NCBI RefSeq assembly: GCF_009711185.1
Contig: NZ_WMIF01000029.1
Location: 1-44,973 of the forward strand
From: Paracoccus limosus
GTDB lineage: Bacteria; Pseudomonadota; Alphaproteobacteria; Rhodobacterales; Rhodobacteraceae
Length of the DNA: 44,973 nucleotides
Reading direction: 5' to 3'
The translations under genes and the position numbers were made by a program. This document shows, piece after piece, positions 1 through 7,770 of this stretch. Position 1 is the first letter of the stretch. Each line of letters starts with the position of its first letter. A model generated the notes under the pieces. The model was given only the letters and a program-made list of their open reading frames with translations, was not told where the DNA came from and made no database searches.

Positions 1-374
1 TGTTCATGCCGCCTTTGGTTCGCCCGATCTGGCGCGCACGCCCCCTTTTTGACCCGCAGGCTCGACGCCGTGCGGTGTGCCTTGAGGTAGGTTGCGTCGA
101 TCATGATGGTCTTGTGTTCGGCGTGCTCGGCGGCCAGGCCCACCATGATCCTGGCGAAGACCCCGTTATCGCTCCAGCGCTTCCACCGGTTGTAGAAGGT
201 CTTCGGCGGGCCGTATTCTTTCGGCGCATCACACCAGCGCAAGCCATTGCGATTGATGAAGATTATACCGCTCAGGACGCGGCGGTCATCGACGCAGGGC
301 TTGCCATGGCTCGTCGGAAAGAAAGGCTTGAGGCGCTCCATCTGGGCCTCGGAAAGCCAGTAAAGATTGCTCAT
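1..374 (-). CDS. IS5-family transposase, N-terminal part (partial, runs off left end)
   Basis: Read on the minus strand from the ATG at 374, the protein begins MSNLYWLSEAQMERLKPFFP and continues through GKPCVDDRRVLSGIIFINRN, RWKRWSDNGVFARIMVGLAA and IDATYLKAHRTASSLRVKKG. These are the conserved N-terminal blocks of IS5-family (IS427-type) transposases, and IDATYLK contains the first catalytic Asp. A GGAG ribosome site lies about 10 bases upstream. At bases 50-59 (minus strand AAAAAGGGGG) the conserved continuation QIGRTKGGMN moves to another frame. IS427-type elements are often expressed as two overlapping ORFs joined by frameshifting at such runs, so this may be normal ORFA/ORFB architecture rather than damage. 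The catalytic C-terminal part is outside the window. Confidence 0.75.
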   Translation of the reverse strand, partial: MSNLYWLSEAQMERLKPFFPTSHGKPCVDDRRVLSGIIFINRNGLRWCDAPKEYGPPKTFYNRWKRWSDNGVFARIMVGLAAEHAEHKTIMIDATYLKAHRTASSLRVKKGACAPDRANQRRHE

Positions 375-437
375 CGGTCAGTCTCCTTGCAGAGCCTGAA
401 TCACGCCAAAAACCTGAAATCAATGGGTCTGGAACCT
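1..437 (-). mobile_element. IS5-family insertion sequence, left part only
   Basis: The window opens inside an insertion sequence whose transposase is read leftwards. The transposase start lies at 374 and about 60 bases of terminal region follow it. The outer end is probably near 430-437, where GGGTCTGGAACCTAG occurs; I infer this from the look of IS427-group ends, because the other terminus is outside the window. The element may have shortened whatever once preceded the sucrose operon. Confidence 0.65.
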
Positions 438-948
438 AGGCGACGTTACGGTGGCGCGGCGTCGTTGCCTATCGGCTGACCGTCACACCGCAGCGGTGGG
501 CGGCAATGCCTTGAGTCCCGTCATTCCGGGCAAACGTGGGGGCAGGACTCGCAACGCAGATTATCGCAGACCAACCCCTGCGATGAAATTCCGCCGCCAA
601 GCCCGAAGTATGGGTCACAGATGCGACACGCCGTCCTCTGCTGCCAACACCTCCCTGCAGCATAGCGGCCAGATCCTGCTGCCGGACCTGAGCCAGTTGG
701 GCAACCGTCCCGCTCAACCCGTCATCAGCGGTAAGCCGCCCAGCCGGGACCAGAGGTCCACCTCGCCCCAGTGCCCTTTGCGCTTGTCGGCAAGGGCGTC
801 GCTTTGCCCGCAACCGCTTCCCTCCCAGCCCCAAGTCCGGTGCAGCCCTGCGCATCGCGATTCGCTGCTCGGGCCGGACGCGTGCCGCCCCTCGCCCCGA
901 CCATCGCAGCACGCCACATCCCGCCGAACAACAACACGCTGCAAAATA

Positions 949-962
949 TGAAACCGTTACCA
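949..962 (+). promoter_or_regulatory. Distal LacI-type operator upstream of scrA
   Basis: TGAAACCGTTACCA is an imperfect palindrome around a central CG, as is typical of LacI-family operators. It matches the proximal site at 1072 at 13 of 14 positions, and the two lie 123 bases apart. The encoded LacI regulator at 6723 is the obvious candidate to bind both. Confidence 0.6.
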
Positions 963-1035
963 TTACTTGCTCAGAAACTCACACACCCACACGCCAACCC
1001 AACCGCTCTGCGCATGGCTGCTTTGCAAATTACGC

Positions 1036-1065
1036 TTGAAAACTCACCCACCTTCAGGTTATCTG
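1036..1065 (+). promoter_or_regulatory. Predicted sigma-70-type promoter of the sucrose operon
   Basis: TTGAAA at 1036-1041 is followed after 17-18 bases by TTATCT/TATCTG (1059-1065). The expected transcription start near 1072 falls at the left edge of the proximal operator, so a bound repressor would block initiation. This is a prediction from spacing and sequence only. Confidence 0.45.
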
Positions 1066-1071
1066 CCGACA

Positions 1072-1085
1072 TGAAACCGATACCA
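1072..1085 (+). promoter_or_regulatory. Proximal LacI-type operator overlapping the predicted transcription start
   Basis: TGAAACCGATACCA pairs around a central CG (TGnnAnCG-CGnTnnCA pattern). It lies 33 bases before the scrA start codon and covers the predicted +1 position. Confidence 0.6.
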
Positions 1086-1117
1086 CATCGGCCATCTTCA
1101 AGCTCTGGGAGGAGCAC

Positions 1118-2518
1118 GTGAGCACCGACAATACCGCCCAACGGATTCTGCCCCTGCTTGGGAGCGCCGGAAACATCACCAGCGCCGCGCATTGCGCCAC
1201 CCGGCTGCGCCTTGTGATCAAGGACATGACCAAGGTCGACAAGCCGGCTCTGGACGCGCTTGAGGCGGTGAAGGGCACCTTCCAGAGCGGCGGCCAGTTC
1301 CAGATCGTCATCGGCCAGGGCGCGGTCAATCGCGTCCACGCCGACCTGATCGCGCTGGGGGTCAATGCCGTTTCGACCGAGCAGGCCAAGGCCGACGCCA
1401 GCACCAACCTGAACCCGCTGCAACGCTTTGCCCGGTTGCTGTCCAACATCTTCGTGCCGATCATCCCGGTGATCGTCGCCTGCGGCCTGCTGATGGGGCT
1501 ACTGGGCACGGCGCGCACGCTGAACTGGCTGCCTGCCGACAGCGCGCTGTTGCAGATGCTGGACATGATCTCGAACACGGCCTTCGTGTTCCTGCCGATC
1601 CTCGTTGCGTTCTCGGCAGCGCGCGAATTCAAGGTCAACCCGTTCATGGCGGCAGCACTTGGCGGCATCATGATCCACCCGGCGCTGCAAAACGCCTGGA
1701 CCGTGGGTCAGGGCATCCAGGAATACTGGGATCTCTTTGGCATCCCGGTCGCCAAGCTGGGCTATCAGGGCACCGTGCTGCCGATCCTGATCGCCGTCTG
1801 GGTGATGAGCCATATCGAGCGGCTGATGAAGCGCATCGTGCCCGATATGCTGGACATCGTGCTGACGCCCTTCCTGACGCTGCTGATCTCGGCCTTCTTC
1901 ACGCTGGTGGTGCTAGGTCCGGCGGGCCGCGCGCTGGGCGATGGCATCTCGATGGGGCTGCAATGGCTTTATGCCTTTGGCGGGCCGGTTGCGGGTCTGG
2001 TCTTTGGCGGGCTCTATTCGGCCATCGTCATCACCGGCGTGCACCACAGCTTTCACGCGATCGAGGCCGGCCTGCTGGCCAATCCGGCCATCGGCGTGAA
2101 CTTCCTGCTGCCGATCTGGGCCATGGCGAACGTGGCGCAGGGCGGCGCGGCGCTGGCGGTGTTCTTTCGCACCGATGACCAGAAACTGCGCCAGATCGCG
2201 CTGCCGGCGGCGCTGTCCTGCCTGCTGGGCATCACCGAGGCGGCGCTGTTCGGCGTCAACCTGCGGCTGGTGCGGCCCTTCTTTGCGGCGGCGCTTGGCG
2301 GGGCGGTCGGCGGTGCATGGGTGGTGGCGACCAAGGTCGGCATGACCGCCGTCGGCGTGACCGGCCTGCCCGGCCTTGCGATCGTGGTGCCGGCGACGAT
2401 GGTGAATTACATCATCGGCATGGCGCTGGCCTTTGGCGTGGCCTTCGTCGGCGCATGGCTGTTTGGCCTGGGCGGCAAGCAAGGCCGCGAGACTGCGACG
2501 CAAGCCCTCCGCGCCTGA
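1118..2518 (+). CDS. scrA: Sucrose-type PTS permease, EIIBC
   Basis: This 466-residue membrane protein imports and phosphorylates a sugar, most likely sucrose to sucrose-6-phosphate. The N-terminal IIB domain (about residues 1-90) has the phosphorylatable Cys26 in SAAHCATRLRLV. A IIC domain with about ten hydrophobic segments follows from about residue 110; it carries ITGVHHSFHAIEAGLL (about residue 305) and GITEAALFGVNLR (about residue 370), both typical of the sucrose/trehalose branch. Translation probably starts at the GTG at 1118, because GGGAGGAG lies just upstream and no in-frame ATG fits better. It lacks its own IIA domain; the IIA on the protein encoded at 4061 should supply phosphate. 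The neighbouring scrB favours sucrose over trehalose. Loss of scrB context would be the main reason to doubt the substrate. Confidence 0.88.
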   Translation: MSTDNTAQRILPLLGSAGNITSAAHCATRLRLVIKDMTKVDKPALDALEAVKGTFQSGGQFQIVIGQGAVNRVHADLIALGVNAVSTEQAKADASTNLNPLQRFARLLSNIFVPIIPVIVACGLLMGLLGTARTLNWLPADSALLQMLDMISNTAFVFLPILVAFSAAREFKVNPFMAAALGGIMIHPALQNAWTVGQGIQEYWDLFGIPVAKLGYQGTVLPILIAVWVMSHIERLMKRIVPDMLDIVLTPFLTLLISAFFTLVVLGPAGRALGDGISMGLQWLYAFGGPVAGLVFGGLYSAIVITGVHHSFHAIEAGLLANPAIGVNFLLPIWAMANVAQGGAALAVFFRTDDQKLRQIALPAALSCLLGITEAALFGVNLRLVRPFFAAALGGAVGGAWVVATKVGMTAVGVTGLPGLAIVVPATMVNYIIGMALAFGVAFVGAWLFGLGGKQGRETATQALRA

Positions 2519-2525
2519 TCGCGAC

Positions 2526-2546
2526 GGGGCGGCGCCCGGCCGCCCC
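2526..2546 (+). other. Intercistronic hairpin between scrA and scrB
   Basis: GGGGCGGC and GCCGCCCC form a perfect 8-bp stem around a 5-base loop, eight bases after the scrA stop. No clean U-tract follows directly, so it may stabilise the scrA message or reduce read-through rather than end transcription. Confidence 0.4.
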
Positions 2547-2615
2547 GCCTTTGCCCCCCTTTGTGCACCCGGCCACAAGGCCGCTGACCGCGCGCGCCCG
2601 AACAGGACATCAGCC

Positions 2616-4064
2616 ATGACCGCCCCCCGTCCCGACGCCGATCCCTGGCGCCTTGCGTTCCACATCTCGGCCCCGCGCGGGCTGGTGAACGATCCCAATG
2701 GTTTGATCCACTGGCGCGGGCGCACGCATGTGTTCTTTCAGCTGAACCCGCAGGGCTGCACCCATGCCAACAAGGCCTGGGGCCATGTCGCCAGCGCCGA
2801 TCTGGCGCATTGGCAGCGCCTGCCGGTGGCGATCTCGCCCACCGACTGGTTCGACCGCAACGGCTGCTATTCCGGCTCGGCCGTCGAGGACGAGAACGGC
2901 GACATGCTGCTGGTCTATACCGGTAATGTCCGCAATGCCGCCGGCGAACGCGAGACCTATCAATGTCTTGCCCGCTCACAGGACGGGGTGCATTTCGACA
3001 AGCTGGGCCCGGTCATCGACTGCCCCCTGCCCGGCCATACCGCGCATTTCCGCGATCCCAAGGTCTGGCGTCAGGACGGCGCGTGGTGGATGGTGCTGGG
3101 CGCACAGACCAAGGCGCTGCTGGGCACGGTATTGCTGCTGCGCTCGGGCGACCTGCGCGACTGGCAGCTGGTGGCGCCGATCCTGGGCGCCGGCGCGCAT
3201 GGCTATATGTGCGAATGCCCCGACCTATTCCAGCTGGACGGCCAGAGCGTGCTGTTGTTCAGCGAACAGCGCGCGGCACAGGACGGGCGGCCGGCCAGCA
3301 ATACCGCAGGCTGGGTCGCGGGCCAGATCGATCTGAACACCGGCGACTATAGCCACGGCCCGTTCCAGCGGCTGGACCATGGCCGCGACTTCTATGCGCC
3401 GCAGACCTTCCAGCACCCGGACGGGCGGCGCATCATGCTGGGCTGGATGGGCCTGCCCGAACAGGACAGCGCCCCCAGCGTGGCGCATGGCTGGTTCCAT
3501 TGCCTGACCGTCCCGCGCGAGCTGCGGCTGATCAACGGCCAGCTTTGCCAGCAGCCGGTGGACGAGCTGTCCGCCCTGCGCGGGGCCGAGACCCGGCTGG
3601 AGTCCCTGCAGATCGAGGGCCGGATGCCCACCGATCTGCAGGGCGATTGCCACGAGCTGGAGTTGAGCGGTATTTCCGGCGCCCTGACGGTCGAGCTGCG
3701 CGCCGATGCCGAAAGCCGCGTCGCCCTGATGCTGGAACCCGGCCAGATACGGCTGGTCGCGCATGAGGCCACCGGCCGCGAGACCCTGCTGGGCGCCGCC
3801 GCCCTGCCCCCCGGCGCGGGCCGGGTGCTGCGCATCCTGACCGACCGCAGCAGCATCGAGGTCTTTGTCGATCAGGGCGAAATCACGCTGGGCGCGCGGA
3901 TCTATCCGGCGGCGCAGGCGCGGGGCATTGCCCTGACATCCAAGGCCGGCGCAAGAATCGCCGCGCTGTCCTTCTGGCCCATGCGCGCGGCCTGGGACGA
4001 TCAAGACGACAGCATTGCAACGGGAGGCCCGGCCGAGGCCAGGATCGAGGAGGTAACGAAATGA
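2616..4064 (+). CDS. scrB: Sucrose-6-phosphate hydrolase (GH32)
   Basis: The 482-residue protein is a glycoside hydrolase family 32 enzyme expected to split sucrose-6-phosphate into glucose-6-phosphate and fructose in the cytoplasm. The nucleophile motif is LVNDPNG (Asp26), the RDP motif is FRDPKVW (Asp147), and the acid/base motif is ECPDLF (Glu200). A C-terminal beta-sandwich region of about 150 residues follows, as usual for the family. No signal peptide is present, consistent with an intracellular phosphorylated substrate. I chose the ATG at 2616 because the frame stays open further upstream into scrA but the homology begins here, with AGGA about 9 bases upstream. The stop overlaps the next start (ATGA). 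No fructokinase gene accompanies it in this window, so released fructose must be handled elsewhere. Confidence 0.9.
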   Translation: MTAPRPDADPWRLAFHISAPRGLVNDPNGLIHWRGRTHVFFQLNPQGCTHANKAWGHVASADLAHWQRLPVAISPTDWFDRNGCYSGSAVEDENGDMLLVYTGNVRNAAGERETYQCLARSQDGVHFDKLGPVIDCPLPGHTAHFRDPKVWRQDGAWWMVLGAQTKALLGTVLLLRSGDLRDWQLVAPILGAGAHGYMCECPDLFQLDGQSVLLFSEQRAAQDGRPASNTAGWVAGQIDLNTGDYSHGPFQRLDHGRDFYAPQTFQHPDGRRIMLGWMGLPEQDSAPSVAHGWFHCLTVPRELRLINGQLCQQPVDELSALRGAETRLESLQIEGRMPTDLQGDCHELELSGISGALTVELRADAESRVALMLEPGQIRLVAHEATGRETLLGAAALPPGAGRVLRILTDRSSIEVFVDQGEITLGARIYPAAQARGIALTSKAGARIAALSFWPMRAAWDDQDDSIATGGPAEARIEEVTK

Positions 4065-6670
4065 AACTGTTTTCCAGGCTGCGCGGCAAATCCCCCGCCG
4101 AGACCACCGCACCGGCCGATCCGGCACCGGCGGTCGATCTGACCCCGCTTGCCGGCCCGGTCGCCCTGATGGCGCCGAGCTCGGGCCGGCTGGTTGATCT
4201 GGCCGAGGTGCCCGACCCGGTCTTTGCCGAGCGCATCCTTGGCGACGGTTTTGCCATTGACCCGGCCGAGGGGCTGCTGTGCGCGCCCTTCGATGGCCGC
4301 GTGATCGGGCTGCACGATTCCGGCCATGCCGTCACCCTGCGCGCCCGCAACGGCGCCGAGGTCTTGATGCATGTCGGCATCGACACCGTCGGCCTGAACG
4401 GGCAGGGCTTTCAACCGCAGGTCCGCGACGGCGATGCCGTGCGTCAGGGGCAGGTGCTGATCCGCTTTGACCGGGCGCGGATTGCGGCTCAGGTGCCCTC
4501 GATGATGATCCCGGTGATCCTGACCAATGGCGATGATTTCACCCTGACCGGCCGCGCCGCCCCCGGCACGGTGCAGACGGGCGATGCGGCGGCGCAGCTT
4601 GCGCCCTCCGGCGCCGAGGCCGAAGCCGCCGCGCCCGTTGCTGCGGCCCCCGCCGGCCTGACGCGGCAGGCGGTGCTGGCCGACCCCTTTGGCCTGCATG
4701 CCCGCCCCGCCGGCGTCATCGCGCAGCATGCGAAATCGGCAGGCGTCCCGGTGCAGATCGCACTGAACGGCAAGACGGTGGATGCCCGCAGCCCGACCGC
4801 GCTGATGACGCTGGGCGCGAAGCAGGGCGATGCGCTGACCATCCTTGCCGCCCCCGAGGCGCAGGCGGCGGTCGAGGCCATCGCGGCCTTCGTCGAAACC
4901 CATGCCGCAGGCGGCGCGGCCAAGCCCGCAGCCCCGGCACCCGCAGCGGCACCCGTTCAGGCGCTGCCGCCGCATACCGCCGGCCACAGCCTTGCCTTTT
5001 CCGGCGCCCCCGCCGTGCCCGGCATCGCCATCGGCCATTCGCTGGGCCTGCGCCCGGCCGAGTTGTCGGTCCCCGAGACCGGCGCCGATGCCGCGACCGA
5101 AACGGCCGCCCTTGACCGGGCGCTGGATCAGGCCCGCGCCGCCATCCGCGCCCAGATGCAGGGCCATGACCGCACGCAGGCCGAAATCCTCGAAGCGCAT
5201 CTGAGCTTTCTCGACGACAGCGCCCTGGGGGACGAGGCGCGGGCGCTGATCGCGCGAGGCAAAAGCGCAGCCTATGGCTGGAAGACGGCGCTCGACGGCC
5301 AGATCTTGGCGCTGCGCGCGCTTGGCAACCCGGTCATGGCCGAACGCGCCAGCGATTTGCAGGATGTGCAGCGCCGCGTCGTGCGCCTGATCCTGGGTCA
5401 GGGCGACGAAGATATCGCACTGGACCGCCCGACGGTGATCTTTGCCGAGGATCTGCTGCCCTCGCAATTCGCGGCGCTGGACCATGACCGGCTGGCGGGG
5501 ATCTGCCTGGCGGGCTCCGGCCCGACCGCGCATATCGCGATCCTTGCCGCCGCGCGCGGCGTGCCGATGGTCGTCGCCGCCGGGGCCGAGGTGCTGCGCG
5601 TGCCCGATGGCCAGCCGGTGATCCTGGAAGGCGAGCGTGGCACCATCCGCGTCAACCCGCCCGAGGCCGATCTGGCCGAGACCCGCGCCCGTCACGACGC
5701 CCGCCGCGCCCGCGCCCAGGCCGATCTGGCCCATGCCGGCGCCACCTGCCACATGGCCGATGGCACCCGCATCGAGGTGGTGGCGAACCTTGGCAACCTT
5801 GCCGATGTCGCCCCGGCGCTGGCCGCCGGCGCCGAGGGCTGCGGCCTGTTGCGCAGCGAATTCCTGTATCTGGACCGCGACAGCGCCCCGACCGAGGACG
5901 AACAGTTTCAGCAATATCAGGCCATCGCCGATGCGCTTCAGGGCCGGCCGCTGATCATCCGCACGCTGGATGCCGGCGCCGACAAGGATGTGCCCTATGT
6001 GCAGCTGCCGGCGGATGAAAACCCCGCCCTTGGCCTGCGCGGCATCCGCATGAGCCTGTTCCAGCCCGACCTGCTGCGCGACCAGATCCGCGCCATCCTG
6101 CGCGTGCGGCCCTGGGGTCAGGTCAAGCTGCTGTTGCCGATGATCGCCACGCTTGAGGATCTGCGCCGCGTGCGCGCCGTCGTCGATGCCGAAAGCGCGG
6201 CGCTTGGCCGCGACGTGCCGATCAAGCTGGGCGTGATGGTCGAGGTGCCCTCGGCCGCGCTGATGGCGGCGCGCTTTGCCGGCGAGGTCGATTTCTTCTC
6301 GGTCGGGACCAATGACCTGACGCAATATACGCTGGCCATGGACCGCTGCAACCCGCGCCTTGCGCCACAGCTGGACCCATTCCACCCCGCCGTGCTGCAT
6401 CTGATCGCGCTGGCCTGTCAGGGTGCGGCGACGCGGGGCCGCTGGGTCGGGGTCTGCGGCAATCTCGCCGCCTCGGCGCTGGCCGCGCCGGTGCTGATCG
6501 GCCTTGGCGTAACCGAGCTTTCGGCCAGCGCCAAGGCCCTGCCCGAAATCAAGGCGCTGGTGCGCGGGCTGGACATGGCGCAATGCCGCGCCCTTGCCGC
6601 GCAGGCGCTGGAACTGGAGAACGCGGCCCAGGTCCGCGCGCTGCTTGATCGTGCCTTCCCGGGCCATTAA
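4061..6670 (+). CDS. IIA(Glc)-HPr-Enzyme I fusion, PTS phosphotransfer protein
   Basis: This 869-residue protein joins three PTS modules. The IIA-Glc-type domain (about residues 20-165) has active His104 in LMHVGIDTVG. An Ala/Pro-rich linker leads to an HPr domain (about 200-290) with His213 in FGLHARPAG. After a second linker, Enzyme I (about 310-869) has His491 in GPTAHIAI, the PEP-binding barrel with SVGTNDLTQYTLA, and Cys799 in GVCGNLAAS, where GEMAGD is more common. Phosphate should therefore pass from PEP through EI, HPr and IIA within one polypeptide to Cys26 of ScrA. The gene overlaps scrB by 4 bases and is translationally coupled to it. The domain order resembles other sugar-dedicated multiphosphoryl proteins. 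No regulatory HPr Ser-46 context is recognisable with certainty. Confidence 0.9.
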   Translation: MKLFSRLRGKSPAETTAPADPAPAVDLTPLAGPVALMAPSSGRLVDLAEVPDPVFAERILGDGFAIDPAEGLLCAPFDGRVIGLHDSGHAVTLRARNGAEVLMHVGIDTVGLNGQGFQPQVRDGDAVRQGQVLIRFDRARIAAQVPSMMIPVILTNGDDFTLTGRAAPGTVQTGDAAAQLAPSGAEAEAAAPVAAAPAGLTRQAVLADPFGLHARPAGVIAQHAKSAGVPVQIALNGKTVDARSPTALMTLGAKQGDALTILAAPEAQAAVEAIAAFVETHAAGGAAKPAAPAPAAAPVQALPPHTAGHSLAFSGAPAVPGIAIGHSLGLRPAELSVPETGADAATETAALDRALDQARAAIRAQMQGHDRTQAEILEAHLSFLDDSALGDEARALIARGKSAAYGWKTALDGQILALRALGNPVMAERASDLQDVQRRVVRLILGQGDEDIALDRPTVIFAEDLLPSQFAALDHDRLAGICLAGSGPTAHIAILAAARGVPMVVAAGAEVLRVPDGQPVILEGERGTIRVNPPEADLAETRARHDARRARAQADLAHAGATCHMADGTRIEVVANLGNLADVAPALAAGAEGCGLLRSEFLYLDRDSAPTEDEQFQQYQAIADALQGRPLIIRTLDAGADKDVPYVQLPADENPALGLRGIRMSLFQPDLLRDQIRAILRVRPWGQVKLLLPMIATLEDLRRVRAVVDAESAALGRDVPIKLGVMVEVPSAALMAARFAGEVDFFSVGTNDLTQYTLAMDRCNPRLAPQLDPFHPAVLHLIALACQGAATRGRWVGVCGNLAASALAAPVLIGLGVTELSASAKALPEIKALVRGLDMAQCRALAAQALELENAAQVRALLDRAFPGH

Positions 6671-6677
6671 CCTTGTC

Positions 6678-6706
6678 GCGCCGCCGGGGCCGACCCCGGG
6701 CGGCGC
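6678..6706 (+). other. Intercistronic GC-rich hairpin before the LacI gene
   Basis: GCGCCGCCGGGG pairs with CCCCgGGCGGCGC with one bulged base around a 4-base loop. It sits 8 bases after the phosphotransfer gene and 16 bases before the regulator, without a U-tract. It could lower expression of the regulator relative to the enzymes. Confidence 0.4.
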
Positions 6707-6722
6707 GCAACCCCGAACGGTC

Positions 6723-7742
6723 ATGCCAAAACAACAGCTCAACATCCGCCAGCTGGCCGAAAAGGCCGGCGTCTCGACCTCGACCGTATCGCGGGTGCTG
6801 AACAATTCCGGCTATGTCCGGCAAGAGGTGCGCACCCATGTCGAGCGCATCATCGCCGAAACCGGCTATGTCCCCAGCGGCATCGCCAAGAACCTCAAGG
6901 CCAACCGCTCGGACACGGTGGGCATCGTGATCCCGAGAATCAATTCCTTTGCCTCCAGCGAAATCACCGCCGGCATCTCGACCGCACTGGCCGAGGCGGG
7001 GCTGTTTCCGCTGCTGGGCAACTCGGCCAATACGCCCGAGCAGGAATTGCGCTATCTGGACATCTTTCGCGGCCATCGGGTCAGCGGTGTCGTCATGCTG
7101 GCGACGATGATCACGCCTGCGCATCTGGAGGCGATGCGCGGCATCGGCGTGCCGGCGGTGGTGGTGGGTCAGGATGCCAGCACGCAGGGCTTCGTTTCGG
7201 TCATTCAGAACGAGCGGCGGGCGACGCGGCAGATGACGGATTATCTGATCCGCTGCGGCCATCGCCGCATCGGGCTGATCGGTGTCGCTGATTGGGACGT
7301 GCAGGTCGGCTGCGAACGCAAGGGCGGCTATCTGGACGCGCTGCAGGCCGCCGGCATCGCCCCCGACCCCGATCATATGGTGACTGGCGGGTTCGATCTA
7401 ACCGATGGCGCGGCGGGCATCGACCGGCTGGTGCCCTTTGCCAATGACGCCAGCCCCAGCGCGGTGCTGGCGGTGACCGACCGGCTGGCCATCGGCGCGA
7501 TCAGCCGTCTGGCCGAGCGCCGGATCACCGTGCCGGATGAGGTCTCGATCGCCGGCGTCGGCGATATCGACGTGGCGCAGGTCTATCGCCCCAAGCTGAC
7601 CACGGTGCATTTCGACTATTACGCCACCGGCCGCACCGCCGCGCGCCTGCTGATCGACGCGCTTGGCGACCGCCCGCCCGCGGCGCTGCGTCAGGTCATG
7701 CCCTTCGAGCTGCGGGTGCGCGACAGCGTGGCGGTGATCTGA
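6723..7742 (+). CDS. LacI-family transcriptional regulator, probable sucrose operon repressor
   Basis: The 339-residue protein has an N-terminal LacI helix-turn-helix (IRQLAEKAGVSTSTVSRVLN, about residues 8-27) and hinge helix, followed by a periplasmic-binding-protein-like effector domain. It is the fourth gene of the sucrose PTS cluster, in the same direction and 52 bases after the phosphotransfer gene. It most likely binds TGAAACCGnTACCA at 949 and 1072 and responds to a sugar or sugar phosphate from the pathway. I chose the ATG at 6723 because the frame upstream has no homology and the HTH begins a few residues later. It would then control its own synthesis. The name scrR would fit, but effector identity is not visible in the sequence. 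Confidence 0.85.
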   Translation: MPKQQLNIRQLAEKAGVSTSTVSRVLNNSGYVRQEVRTHVERIIAETGYVPSGIAKNLKANRSDTVGIVIPRINSFASSEITAGISTALAEAGLFPLLGNSANTPEQELRYLDIFRGHRVSGVVMLATMITPAHLEAMRGIGVPAVVVGQDASTQGFVSVIQNERRATRQMTDYLIRCGHRRIGLIGVADWDVQVGCERKGGYLDALQAAGIAPDPDHMVTGGFDLTDGAAGIDRLVPFANDASPSAVLAVTDRLAIGAISRLAERRITVPDEVSIAGVGDIDVAQVYRPKLTTVHFDYYATGRTAARLLIDALGDRPPAALRQVMPFELRVRDSVAVI

Positions 7743-7770
7743 CCGCCCCTCCCGCTGCCCCTGCCCGGCC

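Larger units (their letters stand above)
438..1117. other. Gene-free stretch upstream of the sucrose operon
   Basis: No open frame here resembles a known protein on either strand. One minus-strand frame (469-963) is rich in Arg, Gly and Cys near its start but has no ribosome site or recognisable domain. The right-hand third carries the operon control region: two near-identical LacI-type operators and a promoter, listed separately. Confidence 0.5.

Noticed and set aside
469..963. Minus-strand 164-codon frame with a cysteine-rich start, between the IS and the sucrose operon
   Set aside because: No ribosome site, no conserved domain and a composition typical of random GC-rich frames. It also overlaps the distal operator.
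4001..6805. A 934-codon open frame on the minus strand opposite the PTS fusion gene
   Set aside because: It is the shadow of a GC-rich real gene. Its composition is Arg/Gly/His-rich, it shows no domain, and the plus-strand protein has every active-site motif.
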